A stretch of 64,000 nucleotides of DNA from Blastobasis lacticolella (taxonomy: Eukaryota > Arthropoda > Insecta > Lepidoptera > Blastobasidae). Position numbers and translations under genes: made by a program. Numbering within the stretch: the stretch's first letter is position 1; the number at the start of each line of letters is the position of its first letter. The notes below the pieces were generated by a model. It did no database searches. It was not told the DNA's origin and saw nothing but the letters and a program-made list of their open reading frames with translations. The stretch covers positions 25,805,857 to 25,869,856 of the forward strand of contig LR990040.1 in assembly GCA_905147135.1 (NCBI GenBank), read 5' to 3'. This document shows, piece by piece, positions 34,976 through 45,872 of the stretch.

Positions 34976-35774
34976 TATATATATCCCCTAAATCATGTCT
35001 AATAAAAGAAAAATTTGAATAATTAATTTTTACAATACCTATAACCCGTCTCATGTCATGACATGGCACGACACTGATGGTAGGTATGTCAGATCACTGG
35101 ATACTAACTGCTTCCTCTAATCAGAGATGGAGACACTTGAAAACGCTGATGACAATTGGAGACAAATTGTAAGCTAATGAAAGTTTCCGTTCGTTCTGCC
35201 AAATTGATACTAAATTTTTATAAATATTTTATTCTTCTTTTAGATAATTCAGGAGATATATATATATTTATATATAATAATATATATCCCTCTCTTCTAT
35301 TACTAATAGAAAACAAAATAAATGTAAATATTTCTTCTGAAAAATTTACAAAACTACTATCATAACTTTCTCTGGTCAATTTTTTATCTTTTGGGCGGAG
35401 TTTGTTTGAACTAATAAAACAAAATTCTCAAATTGGATTGGTTCTGACCATAACTACGTCAATAAGCGTGTGATTGGTAGTAAATTGTGGCACTTGTCGG
35501 CGGTTTAATCAATTGAAAGCACCTTTCTGTTGAACTTGATCTCATTACTTAGTAAACAAGCTCCGCTTTGTATCAAAGTATCACATTATAATCAAACAAT
35601 ATTTACAATTTGGATAAGCAAAGACTATATTAACTTGTTTCTTAAGTTATCATATCACTGCGTTGTTGCATCCGAATGATTCATAATAAATCAAGTAGTT
35701 GTGTTATACAGACGTCTAATAATTTAATATAAATTTCTCGTATTTGTATTGACTTAGCTCATGTTTCAGTGAAG
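34976..35774. other. no gene supported
   Basis: AT-rich. A short ATG-led stretch at 35126-35167 ends in a GTAAGC donor-like site but has no partner exon that I can find. A 69-codon frame at 35156 is not called. Confidence 0.45.
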
Positions 35775-35781
35775 TATATAA
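35775..35781 (+). promoter_or_regulatory. TATA box before the 111-residue gene
   Basis: TATATAA, 38 bases before the ATG at 35813; this would leave a very short 5' UTR. Confidence 0.5.
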
Positions 35782-35812
35782 TACCAAAGTTCTGACCTAG
35801 TGCCTTTTCGTC

Positions 35813-36148
35813 ATGTCCCTGGAAATAATAATTCCAAAAGAGTGGAAAACATGTTCGCCTATGACGCTGCAGAAGGAACTAGCCAACATTATGGCAGTTT
35901 GGCAGATTACCCACAGGACAATGCAAGGCCTTAGAGGGTGTTTGAACGGCGTCCAGGCGGAATTCGTCATGGTCAACTATCGCTCATGGTTCAAGAAAAT
36001 TGGTGATCCAAGTTCTGAGCCAAATCCATTCCAATATTCTGTCTTCGAAATGGATTTACATGAGTCAATGAATCCTAGAAAAACTGTGGACATTGAAGAA
36101 ATAGACTCGGGGATTGAAACCTGTCCAATTTGTGGGATGTATCTGTAA
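35813..36148 (+). CDS. orphan 111-residue protein with C-terminal CPIC motif
   Basis: A single open frame with its own TATA box (35775) and AATAAA (36269-36274), 120 bases after the stop. No signal peptide and no membrane segment. The first half is mixed helical (about residues 15-60, with Trp, Met and Gln), the last third is acidic (VDIEEIDSGIE), and it ends in a lone Cys-x-x-Cys (CPIC). I do not recognise the family. It is in one exon, like many polydnavirus genes, and lies in the same island as the ankyrin gene. Intactness and flanking signals favour a real gene. Confidence 0.55.
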   Translation: MSLEIIIPKEWKTCSPMTLQKELANIMAVWQITHRTMQGLRGCLNGVQAEFVMVNYRSWFKKIGDPSSEPNPFQYSVFEMDLHESMNPRKTVDIEEIDSGIETCPICGMYL

Positions 36149-36274
36149 CGGATAAGCTAAGTCTGTTTAAGTTATATTGTCATCTAAAAACCATAGCATT
36201 TAATTCTGTGATAGTAAGTACTACGAAAATTAGCTTTATATAATCAAATCTCAGCTTTACTGTCCAAGAATAAA

Positions 36275-36940
36275 CAACTGGTTTTCGCTATCGATCAACG
36301 AACTTTTGCCTTGAAGCTACGAAACAAATATTCGACGCAAATTGTCTACTTGTCTAGGCACAAAAAATCGTCTATGAGTGACGTATCTATCAGCTGTTAT
36401 GTTTCTTGTGAATGAAAAGTACACAATGTTATGATGTGTTTCATTTGTTGACCTAAAACTTTGAAGATAAAACTAAGCTCCAAATAGAAGGGTAAGCTAA
36501 GACCAATATTAGAAGTATAGTTTTGCTTGATAACCTGCAACAAATAATCTCATTGATTTTGTTTGCTAATGAGAAGAAAGTTGTTTGTTAGAAAGTTTTT
36601 AAAATTCTCACTATCATTCCCCTTGTTTCGAAAACGATACATTTGTTCTGGTGCCCATTTGAAAATCCAAAAAAACTACAAGTCAATACATTTTCAAATT
36701 GTGTAAATATTTTGCAGAATAATACCAACCGCTTAATCCTTCGTAACATGCAGTGACGTGAAACAGGGTCGTTGGCAGTACTGCGTTTTTGCCTGAAAGC
36801 AAAATATCTACAATTTGATACACCTGGAGAACAATAATAACATAGTGACGTAAATTTAATCAAACAACAACTTACTCAAAGCAAGGAGATATTGTGCGAT
36901 AAGGCATTTCTTTTTCGCTCGTCAAAGCCGTTGCACAATA
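36275..36940. other. no gene supported
   Basis: AT-rich. A 91-codon minus-strand frame (36588-36863) has no motif, start context or splice support. Confidence 0.4.
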
Positions 36941-37314
36941 TTATTGATTTTCTCCGCTGAAAATTTCCACTCTGACTTCTTGGCCACCTATCGGCAATAC
37001 GACGTCATACAGGTGAGAACCTTCCATTTTTCTGAAATGAAATCCGGTTGAATATCTATTTTTTCTTTGGAAAATTAAAATCATTGTCATACTTACTCTT
37101 GAGGCACTTTTTCAAACACATAGACACCACCACGTCGGATCAGCTTAGCAGGTATGTTGTTGACTGTAGAATGTACAGGGATCCAAAATTACTGATAATT
37201 TTCTCCGCTAGATAGAGCACAAGTCCTTCTATCCCTTGGATCCGGCCAATCAAGGGGGATATGGATGTTGCGCTTCAATTCCACGTAGACGATTTCTGCG
37301 TATTGTACTTCCAT
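36941..37314 (-). pseudogene. two-exon gene with one internal stop (unknown family)
   Basis: On the minus strand an ATG at 37314 opens a frame that reaches a TAA at 37191-37189 and then stays open for 30 codons to a donor GTAAGT (exon end 37097). An acceptor (atttcag) starts exon B at 37031, which joins in the correct phase and ends in TAA at 36943-36941. The phase match across the intron and clean codons on both sides of the single stop argue for a former gene of about 103 residues. The second half has alternating hydrophobic residues (VYVFEKVP, YDVVLPIGGQEVRVEIF), suggesting a beta-rich domain. I do not recognise the family. Confidence 0.5.
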
Positions 37315-37536
37315 TACTCCAGCCTAACCCAAAAAACGAACTGTTGGCACGACTGGTCCAGACAAACTGGCGACATTTTGAGCTCCAGTGACCAAGTAGG
37401 CGTGTGTATACTCATCAAATGTTTGCTTGTGCGATTATTTCGCCGAAATGGTTAGTAAACAAACAACCTACGTGGTGTTTACGTTGCTATTGATAGCACA
37501 AAGTCAAAAAACTTGTAAATGCTTAAAATTTAATAC

Positions 37537-37888
37537 TTACAAGTAATTTTTTACTAAATTAACTGATGAGATGACAACACTTTTGAAACATGATACTAAG
37601 TACTGCGCAATATAAAAACTAATGAGACCGCAGCTCATTATAAACAAAAACATGAACGTGACAACGAACAAAAAAAGTCCAGTCGTAGGACACGGTGAGT
37701 TTGAGCAGAAGAGTCCATCTTTCTTCCTCTCATCCGGTTCCTCCTCCACTCTGCAAGAATACCTAGAGTTAATTCTCCAAAACTAAAGCCACTGATCACT
37801 TTTTCTAGAATTCTACTCACACCATAGGCATTCCGGTGCACAAAATAGGAGCGACTGCCATTACCCAAATGAGTCTGTCTAATGACAT
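37537..37888 (-). CDS. small signal-peptide/membrane protein, two exons
   Basis: Exon 1 (37888-37821) starts with an ATG and codes for a hydrophobic signal peptide (LIWVMAVAPILCTG). It ends in phase 2 at a GTGAGT donor. Exon 2 (37750-37537) follows an acceptor (attcttgcag) in the right phase and ends in TAA. The 93-residue product has an acidic/basic stretch, a Cys pair (FCSNSPC), then a strong membrane helix (about residues 45-70, LFLFVVTFMFLFIMSCGLI) and a hydrophobic tail. A tiny first exon that carries the signal peptide is a recurrent layout in polydnavirus gene families. I do not recognise the family. Confidence 0.6.
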
Positions 37889-38441
37889 GATAGCGCAGAT
37901 CAGTACAATTTTATTGGAAATATTGTTGACTAAAGAACACGTGCGCTTATCAGGGATCGGATGTTAGGCCACAAAAGAGACCACCAGAGGGCAGATAAGA
38001 CAAACTTTTTGGATGGAAGTAGGCTACGACACAAAACTAAAGGGGGGGTGTGACACAGTTTCAAAATAAAACTCTACGAAAAACTAAAAATAGAAAATCT
38101 TTGGTCCAAATCCAAAACACACTTCAATAAAATCGATGGTTATAGTCTTCACTGACAAGCATCGGGAACTGTGACCTTAGGTATCATCCAAGGACTTGAG
38201 TGTAATCACCTGCTTGGTCACTACGCACATCGCACATTGACGTCAATCCGATTTAGTAAACAATCGTAGATTGTTTGTTCTCTGCTCGTTGAGATAGATC
38301 AGTTCTACACTTTTTGCGTTGTTATTAAAGCTATCAATAGTAAAAACAACTTGATAAACAGTTACCAAGCTAATGGCCGCGTGTGATATCAGGCGTAGTA
38401 ACCTTGGCATTCCAAAGGGCTTGAATGAACTGATGTAAGCA
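37889..38441. other. no gene supported; possible promoter of the minus-strand gene
   Basis: AT-rich intergenic sequence between the minus-strand membrane protein gene and the plus-strand frames. An AT-rich motif (caataaaat on the minus strand, about 37905-37915) could serve as a weak TATA. Nothing else is supported. Confidence 0.35.
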
Positions 38442-38636
38442 TGTGTCAACTACAGAAAGTGTGCCAATTTTTATCAGGGAACATGTGTGCGGAAATTCGT
38501 GGAACTCTATAATCATTGTTATAGTTTTGATAATCAGTACAGGTCTTTTGATCCCGGACCAAGTGTAAAAACATCCATTAAACTTGACACTAGACCTTGG
38601 TATCATGTAGATGGCTTAACGATGTCTAAATTGTAG
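38442..38636 (+). other. open frame with clustered cysteines, uncertain
   Basis: A 65-codon stop-free frame without an ATG. It carries C-x5-C-x7-C-x11-C (RKCANFYQGTC and NHC), reminiscent of a degraded CCCH zinc finger. It may be an exon of the ankyrin gene's neighbour or a chance frame. An overlapping minus-strand frame (38370-38606) is considered a shadow. Confidence 0.3.
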
Positions 38637-38812
38637 TTTATTTTGAAAACATGTTCGCGCACGCGCTTCATGATTTCGCGTAGCTGTCACATATTGGGTG
38701 TGCTCTAATCTTATTCTATTTCAGGACAGCACGTCAGAAATCGAGATCGTGATTTTGAAACTGCTAGTAACATTCTGAGTTTGTTGAACCGTGGACGTAA
38801 ATTGCAATGTAA

Positions 38813-39259
38813 GGTACTATAAGAGCTTTACATGAACCTGAGCTTACTTATGACCGTTTTGGGCGAAAATCGATACATATCGCGATCCAAGACCAAGAGA
38901 ATTCCGTCAAGAAAATAGAAACTCTCGTGGAAAATGGTGAAGATATAATAAATGCCAGGGAGCTTAGAACAGGGAATACTTTGCTGCATGTCGCCGTAAA
39001 AACTCGAAATTACCAACTTGCTGAGTGGCTGTGCACGCAGTCTAGTATCCAAAAAGAAGCGGTTAACTTTAATTACGAAACTGCCTACAAAATAGCCTTC
39101 AAGGCGCAAGATTGCAGGATGATGCAGCTTCTGAGGCTCAATGGTACAGTAAACGGGGAATTTATTTGCACAAGGAAATGCTTAGGCTTTGACTATTGGG
39201 ATAAAGAAAGGGGTAGGTCCAAAAGTAGTTCACTTGGGTTAACTCATCAAGTAATGTAG
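38813..39259 (+). CDS. viral-type ankyrin-repeat protein (vankyrin-like), 5' end uncertain
   Basis: The frame is open from 38813 after a TAA to TAG at 39257-39259; the first ATG is at 38927. Three ankyrin-like units are visible. The first starts at GRKSIHIAIQ and ends VENGEDIIN. The second is GNTLLHVAVKTRNYQLAEW followed by LCTQ. The third is YETAYKIAFKAQDCRMM followed by LLRLNG. The combination of TLLH, the (A/V)EWLC motif and TAYKIA is the signature of the short I-kappa-B-like ankyrin proteins of polydnaviruses, which bind host NF-kB factors and lack the degradation signals. The N-terminal region before the repeats is missing or in an undetected exon. Function is inferred. Confidence 0.65.
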   Translation, partial: GTIRALHEPELTYDRFGRKSIHIAIQDQENSVKKIETLVENGEDIINARELRTGNTLLHVAVKTRNYQLAEWLCTQSSIQKEAVNFNYETAYKIAFKAQDCRMMQLLRLNGTVNGEFICTRKCLGFDYWDKERGRSKSSSLGLTHQVM

Positions 39260-39383
39260 GAATTTAGGCGTTATATATCCACTAAATAATCATTAAATCT
39301 TTAAAATAATACGGAATTTCTGAAGAGTTTTGGTTACGGAGAATTATATGATATACGACCGAGTTAATAGTAGTAGCATATTT

Positions 39384-39480
39384 CGCCGCACGTTCAGTAG
39401 TTAAAGTTGCTTGTCTGGCGAGCGTTCGACTTTACCGTGGAGTCAACCGACGGTCCCGGATTCGATCCTCAGGGCGGAAC
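39384..39480 (+). repeat. tRNA-like sequence, possible SINE head
   Basis: Contains gttcagtagttaa (D-arm-like) and ggattcgatcc (B-box-like) about 50 bases apart. It is similar in plan to 1463-1536 but with a longer variable part. The fold is too weak for a tRNA gene. Confidence 0.35.
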
Positions 39481-42400
39481 ATCATAAGTTTTAAAAATGT
39501 TTTTTTTAATTACAGTCACATTTAATACGGTGATTAATAATCGCTTATACGTACTTCAATCTTAGATTGACCTTTACTATATTATCTAAAAGTAACGCGG
39601 TAGACGGCTTCTGTTTTATACTATCCAGGAATGATTTCCAAGTCGAAACTCTCTAACACAATTTTAATATAAAACTATTCTTAATAGTAAACACACATCC
39701 GATGCTTTATAAGTTAAATAGAATTGTATCAGAATCACAGTTTTATTATACTAACCATTTAACAAACATTTTGTCAAAAAATCATAAAGGCTCGCCTAGC
39801 TCGTATGATAATAGAAAAGCGCATTTCACCGAATGGATGACGTAGGAAATCTCGAGTTACTTATACTGCTCAAATAATAGTGTATTAGATAATTGCAGTA
39901 TTTATTATTAACAGTTAAGTAGAACCGTGAAGTTTAGTTTCTTGTATTTGTTGCGGTGACTTGTTTGAAAAAAAAACCTTGTATCTCGTTACAACGTTGT
40001 AGATTGTGTCGATTTATTTGAGCCATTAAAGAAATCATGATAGATAATCATGTATTCCTAAAAGAGGTCAAATAGTTTCAAGTTGTGTTTTCTCTGTTGT
40101 AATCTTCTCTTTCTTGTTTTTCTTGCTTAAGCTTCAAGTAGTTGTTGATATCATGAGGTTAGTGATTAACTAATCTTACATTTCTGATTTAAATGTACAG
40201 CCAATGTAAAATTAGCAATCACTACCCCCAGAATGAAATTTTCTTCTTAATCCTCTTATCTTCCCGGCGACTATTATTAAGTACATTATTTTGAAATACA
40301 CTGCTGTTATTAGAACTGCTCATACTGGATAAAATACATCGGCTGATCAAGAAGAATTAGCCGTAAATATATGGTGTCTATTTGTTGAACTTTTGCAATT
40401 ATTCTCTGGCCAGACATAGATTTGAAATACATAGCCATCCAAAAATTACGTATAAAAGCCAACTAAAGTACTTACAACTATATTTAGGTATTATTATTAA
40501 ATTCAATAGCGGAAAATACAATAATATTAAAATGGGAATTTGCCTGGAATAACCAATGTTTTTCCTGTACTTGGTAATAAACAGCTCAAAATAACCTATT
40601 ATTAACGTTATCACAAATATTATTATTTAATTACAACATATAAGCGAATACCTATAATATGCCTATAAAGAAGGAAAAAACAAAATCTACATGGAAGTTT
40701 ATTGATGTTTTTTTCTCGCCACTGGTGACATCAGAGACCCGATAATGTGAGCAGTCTTGATCCATTCTAACTATTCTAACTTACTTGACCAATTAACAAG
40801 TTCAAGTTAGTAAGAATAGTTAAAGCAGACCTCGTTTTATTTCATTCGGTTTCTTCGTGTTTAAACAAAGTGCTTGAGTATGATCTTGCTCTATTTTGAC
40901 TGTCTACATAAAAGATAATGAAGCAAAACTCACCGATTATTGAAGGCAGTTAAAAAAAAGCAGCCTCACTCAAAGCTGAGGGATCTGTCGAAGGCGATTT
41001 TGATGAACATGCTGTTCAAAATTACCTGAAATTCATGATACATGTAGATACATGTACAACAGATACATATAGTTTTTCAAATATGCATCTTATTATCTCC
41101 GACATTAAAATGAATTGAGTGAAGTTATAGTAAAATGACAATATGACATTTTTCCTAGATCACTCATTGTTGTCAGTTTGCCATATTGCCAAGTATCTAA
41201 ATTATCTTAACTGATAAAATTCATCAGCTAAAGCATCTCTAAGCAATTTTGATTATTAATTTATTAGAAATGCTCCAGAATCAAAATTTAATTTAATCTT
41301 TAGCTTACAGTCTTCAGAAACCTACGAATAAAAACGATAGTGCAACCGACAATAAAAAAAAACACTTTTGTAGTCTCAAGTTAAATTAAAAAGCTTTCAA
41401 CCTTGAAGAAGTATCACTCACTAATAATTTTACATACGCCCCAAAACTTTTAAAGTAATAAATAAAGTAAATTTCAGACGAACAAAACATCTAGAGTTTC
41501 AACTTACCAATTCTAATTTGCAGAATATCAATGTCACTACGTGATCTAAAAATACTTTGTGCGATTAATTTCAGTCAACAGCAAGGAGCTACTGTATCGA
41601 ACAATAGACCGTTCTGGAATGGGATTATTACTTAACGGAATCAATTAATTTTATATTTGTTTTCCTCATATGTTTTCAACCTAATTAACTTGGTATTGCA
41701 GTGCTAATTAGAGTGACGCACGAGAACACACAGCTATCTCCAGTTACCACAAGCCATATAAACCAACACCCAGGACAGTTTTTAACAACCATAAAAATCA
41801 CTTGTAGTCCGATGAATAACAAAAATTAAAAATCTCCTTCCAAACTTCACAGAATTACATCAGCATTACCTTCCTATATGTTTAAAACTAGAAAACAATA
41901 ATTGAAGCAAATAGAGTTAAGGTTAAAACATAAAAATTAAAAATAAGTTTTTCCCCGTTCTTCACCTGAAAGGTTCACTAAAACTTTGTGATCAACCCAT
42001 CCAAAATGCATTTTACCCATAGCCTTAGTCACATGAGAGGCCAATAACAGTTACAAAATATGAAAAGGTGTGATGGAGGAAAAAAAAAGTAAGCATGACG
42101 TAGGTGGTGGGGTGGATTGATAGGCAAGGTCGAGTCGTGACGAACCGTCGCGTCGGGTTCCGTAGCTGTCTGTCATTATTCAATATATAGAGAGTAAGAG
42201 TTAAATATATTTTAGGTCGGTAAATGCATCTATTTTTGATGTCATTCAATAGGTACCGAATAAAGGAATGTCTGGTTATCAAAATAAGTACATTTTATGA
42301 GGGTGATTTATTATTGTTCCCTGTGTAGGAGAGGCTATTTGACAGTGATGATTTCTCGTTTCTCTTCTGTTTACAACTCCACACCTTATGGATTTGTCAT

Positions 42401-42854
42401 TGGTGTGACGGACGCGTGTTTCTGGGTTTTATGTTGAAATTAAATCGGGCGTATAGAAGAATAGACAAATTTGTTAACAGATTGTGAATTTGTGTATCTT
42501 ATACATTATGCATTTATCGAGGTTCAAAAATATTTACAGGAGTATATAGATAGTTAAGGTAGGTACGTCGCGAGTGAGACTCGTTGATTGAGGGGTTTTC
42601 ATGTTTCGCTGAAGGAACCCTACAGGGTGGCGTGATCGCTGTGTTGTAAATTGTGAACGATTTAGTTATCGATACTTGATATTTTTTAGTACAAAAATAC
42701 AACATTTTGTTTTAAAGAATCTCAATTTCTGCCTAAACTATGAGTTTCCGCGGGTATGTTTCGTGGGGAAAGTTGTTCAGTTTCATGGGTAGGGTCTTTT
42801 TACACCCTGTATATATATGTATATATGTATATACACACATACATATATATATAT
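39481..42854. other. no gene seen, AT-rich
   Basis: 3.4 kb without a supportable gene. An imperfect hairpin lies at 40771-40819 (ctattctaacttacttga with its near complement). The 71-codon (40399-40614) and 85-codon (42025-42282) minus-strand frames have no motif. The right border of the low-repeat island is somewhere here. Confidence 0.45.
42806..42854. repeat. TA-rich microsatellite
   Basis: Runs of atatatgt and acatatat just before an RTE-type LINE end. Confidence 0.7.
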
Positions 42855-42960
42855 GCCGCCTGCCAAGCGTGGCGATTATGGCAATAGGGGAGGTCCCCTT
42901 TCGTGGGAGAGGCCCTGGGCCCTGTAGTGGACTGTTACGGGCTGTGATGATGATGATGAT
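42855..42960 (+). repeat. RTE-type LINE 3' end with (GAT)n tail
   Basis: The same family as 17565-17803 and 19212-19469, here in plus orientation: gccgcctgccaagcgtgg to gggctgtgatgatgatgat. The (GAT)n tail marks its 3' end; a module L copy begins within two bases of it. Confidence 0.8.
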
Positions 42961-42961
42961 A

Positions 42962-43427
42962 TGTCGTCGCGTGAAGGAAAGGGGTGTATTAGGATCATTG
43001 TCATCAGGGTGGTGATATCAGTATTAGATCGTAATCGTCCAGATAAAATAAATAAAAGGTTCACATTTACTCCACTGTATTTATTCCAATTCGTTTTTGC
43101 ACATCACTTATAATTTCACTCAAAATCAGAGCAGTATCACAATGTAGGCAGTTGAAGTAATTAACTTTCTTATTTTAAAGGTGATTTTAAAATTACTTTA
43201 TTTTCAAACGTAAATAACACTTTCTATAAACGAAATGTGGAGACAGTTTCAAGACGCGTCACTCCTCGGCGGCGGTCGCTCCAAGTATGGCCGCCACTCC
43301 GCCCGAGTCGTGCCGTCGAGACTCTGTCAGCACGCCCCACCAGAGGGCGCACTCCCACTTTCGTTTTCATCGTCATGAGTCCGTACTATTGACCACATTA
43401 TTCCATAATATTGACCGCGATCCGTCA
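42962..43427 (+). repeat. module L, copy 5 (466 bp, left end of element 2)
   Basis: Same subfamily as the copy at 9.7 kb (no 20-base insertion). Preceded by the (GAT)n tail of a LINE; continues into the forward arm with cggccgtcctgctg. Confidence 0.85.
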
Positions 43428-44109
43428 CGGCCGTCCTGCTGTACACACGTCCTCGTGTGTTCTCTGAAACATGAAAACCATAGCACAGTACCATATTCGC
43501 TCGGTCACATCTGACCATAACACATCACCTAAGTAAGTCTTATGAATCATGTGATTGGATCTATCACGACTGCATTAACCCACCAATTCTTCACATAAAA
43601 CATACGTACATTATCATTTATCATACTAAAATTCTGTAGATTGAGAGATAACAACATATACTTGTACACAAATTATTCTTTATAAGTTGCCGACATAAAT
43701 TCAGCTACGGCTTCAGTTTATTAGAGAGGCGTGACAAGATATAAAACCAGAATCTGAACCGTATCACAAATACCACCAATGAAGTAAGTTTAATCATCGT
43801 CACCAGTGTTTTCCCCTTTATGCTCTTGTTGAGTGGGAAACAAGCCCCAATCACAGAGCACGCGTATTGTCTTCGACGTCCATTACTGTCGGTACTTAGA
43901 TTCACTACAAATATGTGACATACCTACTTAAAATTTTCAGTACTCAGCAATAGACCCAATGTTACTTCGAGTGGGATCGAAACACCCCTTCATTAAATGC
44001 CATATGATTCTTAATCATCCGTCAGAGTCATCCTAATTTAAAAAAATGAGAGTATTGTTACCATACAGGAGAAATGACACACAGGCAAACCACCACACTG
44101 ACGAACGCC

Positions 44110-44230
44110 ATCAGGCGGGCCGCCACGCAATCGGGCCGCCACGCAACCGGGCCGCCACGCAACCGGGCCGCCACGCAACCGGGCCGCCACGCAACCGGGC
44201 CGCCACGCAACCGGGCCGCCACGCAACTGG
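44110..44230 (+). repeat. 16 bp GC-rich minisatellite (about seven copies)
   Basis: Units of gggccgccacgcaacc, nearly identical to each other. Frames read here on either strand are artefacts of the repeat. Confidence 0.85.
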
Positions 44231-44439
44231 ACCTGCACACAAGCGAAATACCACACAGACTAGGTGTCACTCTGGTCAGTGCCACTCTAATCGTCAAACT
44301 ATGAGTCTATTCATTATATAGCTTGTGTCACGTCTGCCATAGTACGATACAGGTAAGATGTCACACAAGGGTAAATTTCACAGAAGCGAAATGTCACACA
44401 AACTAAATGTCATACAGACTTTCTGACACACAGGCGAAA

Positions 44440-44725
44440 TTCCAAACAGGCGGGATGCCACACAGGCGGGATGCCACACAGGCGGGATGCCATACAGGCG
44501 GGATGCCACACAGGCGGGATGCCACACAGGCGGGATGCCACACAGGCGGGATGCCACACAGGCGGGATGCCACACAGGCGGGATGCCACACAGGCGGGAT
44601 GCCACACAGGTGGGATGTCACACAGGCGGGATGCGACACAGGCGGAATGCCACATAGGTGGGTGCCACAGAGCCGGAAGCCACACAGGCGGGAGCCACAC
44701 AGGCAGGAGCCACACAGGCGGGACA
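44440..44725 (+). repeat. 16 bp minisatellite (about 15 copies plus variants)
   Basis: Units of ccacacaggcgggatg, ending in 15 bp units like those of element 1 (ccacacaggcgggag). The long frames on both strands come from the repeat period and are not genes. Confidence 0.85.
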
Positions 44726-44777
44726 AATAAATAGAAGTTAATAAACATTGCCAACATATCAACTCAGTGTTGTTCAT

Positions 44778-44873
44778 ATTATTATATTAGACGGGACTTG
44801 GACGCGACGTACCTTTATGATTTGTTTTCCCGACGTTTCGATAGGGTTACACCCACCGTGGTCACGGGACGAC
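44778..44873. repeat. 96 bp retroposed insertion, present in the forward arm only
   Basis: Flanked by the perfect 13 bp duplication cagtgttgttcat (44765-44777 and 44874-44886). It holds a cccgacgtttcg block familiar from lepidopteran repeat tails. The reverse arm at about 52085-52115 has the empty site. Confidence 0.75.
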
Positions 44874-45575
44874 CAGTGTTGTTCATTCGTCACATTTTTT
44901 AAACCGGTAGGTACTTTTAGACTCTAGTAATACCTCTATCTATAATATCTATCTACTGTAGTAGCCATACTTATATAACCTGTGCGTAGGTATCGACTGT
45001 TTTATTATACTTTTCAATATGAAATTGCTAAAATCATGAAGTAGAAACTTTAACACGCTTTACTTCACTAATAGCCGTTTATAGACTCTCAACTCGTGGT
45101 CAATCCTTCGACCAAATCTGCACTAAGTCAGTGATAGGTAACACAGTTTATCTGCTACCATAACACGTAATAACGGTCTACGAGTTACACAACAAGTAAT
45201 CGTCACAGACCCGAACCAAAACTAAATCAGGAGTTTAGTAATAAGAAAATCTCACGTCTATCTGATACGCAGGTCATGGGTAACAGCAGTACATCTGTTA
45301 CCACGACAAAACTAAACAAGTAATAATCATCGTCATCGATTTTAACTGTTCGAACTAGTATACTCTATCTAGACTTTACGTTACGTTTAATCTCCCATTT
45401 TGAAACGATTTAACAATGTTTGTAATAATGAAGGTGTCCCATATCCAGCCGCCTACTAAAAAAATTATAACATTCAATTTGCCATCAACAGCCACAACAT
45501 CGAGACTTTCGGAGCTCTCAGCCCAATGGTCACACATGACTCCCAGGCCACTCCAAGTCAGCCAAATAAATCAGG

Positions 45576-45872
45576 ATGTTTGACCTCAACAACAGTTCAG
45601 GTACTACTAAACTTGTACTGGCAGAAGGATATAAAATCTCACCATTGCTTACACTGCCTCATCTTACTGGTACAACAACAGAACTCGAAAAAGGTACTTT
45701 ATATCGATTCGGTAATCAAAGAAATTTCAGTACTCGAAGCCGACTATTCAACAATCACCAAAATATCTGGACTTTTAACATTTTCTCACAAAGCTTGAAA
45801 CAACTACCTTCTATAAGCCACGCTCCCATAGCCTCCACCAGGCCGGTAAGCAACCATATAACTCTCCCATAG
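45576..45872 (+). other. 98-codon frame inside the forward arm, unlikely gene
   Basis: The frame starts MFDLNNSSGTTKLVLAEGY. The same start is visible in the reverse arm (about 51335, minus strand) and in element 1 (about 31890), but both of those break within about 15 to 45 codons. It has no domain I recognise. The sharing comes from the repeat itself, so selection on a protein is not shown. Confidence 0.3.

Noticed and set aside
36588..36863. 91-codon minus-strand frame
   Set aside because: No start context, motif or splice partner; the composition matches non-coding AT-rich DNA.
44038..44777. Long overlapping frames on both strands (up to 124 codons)
   Set aside because: Periodic frames from 16 bp minisatellites; the codes change with the array and are absent in the other arm.
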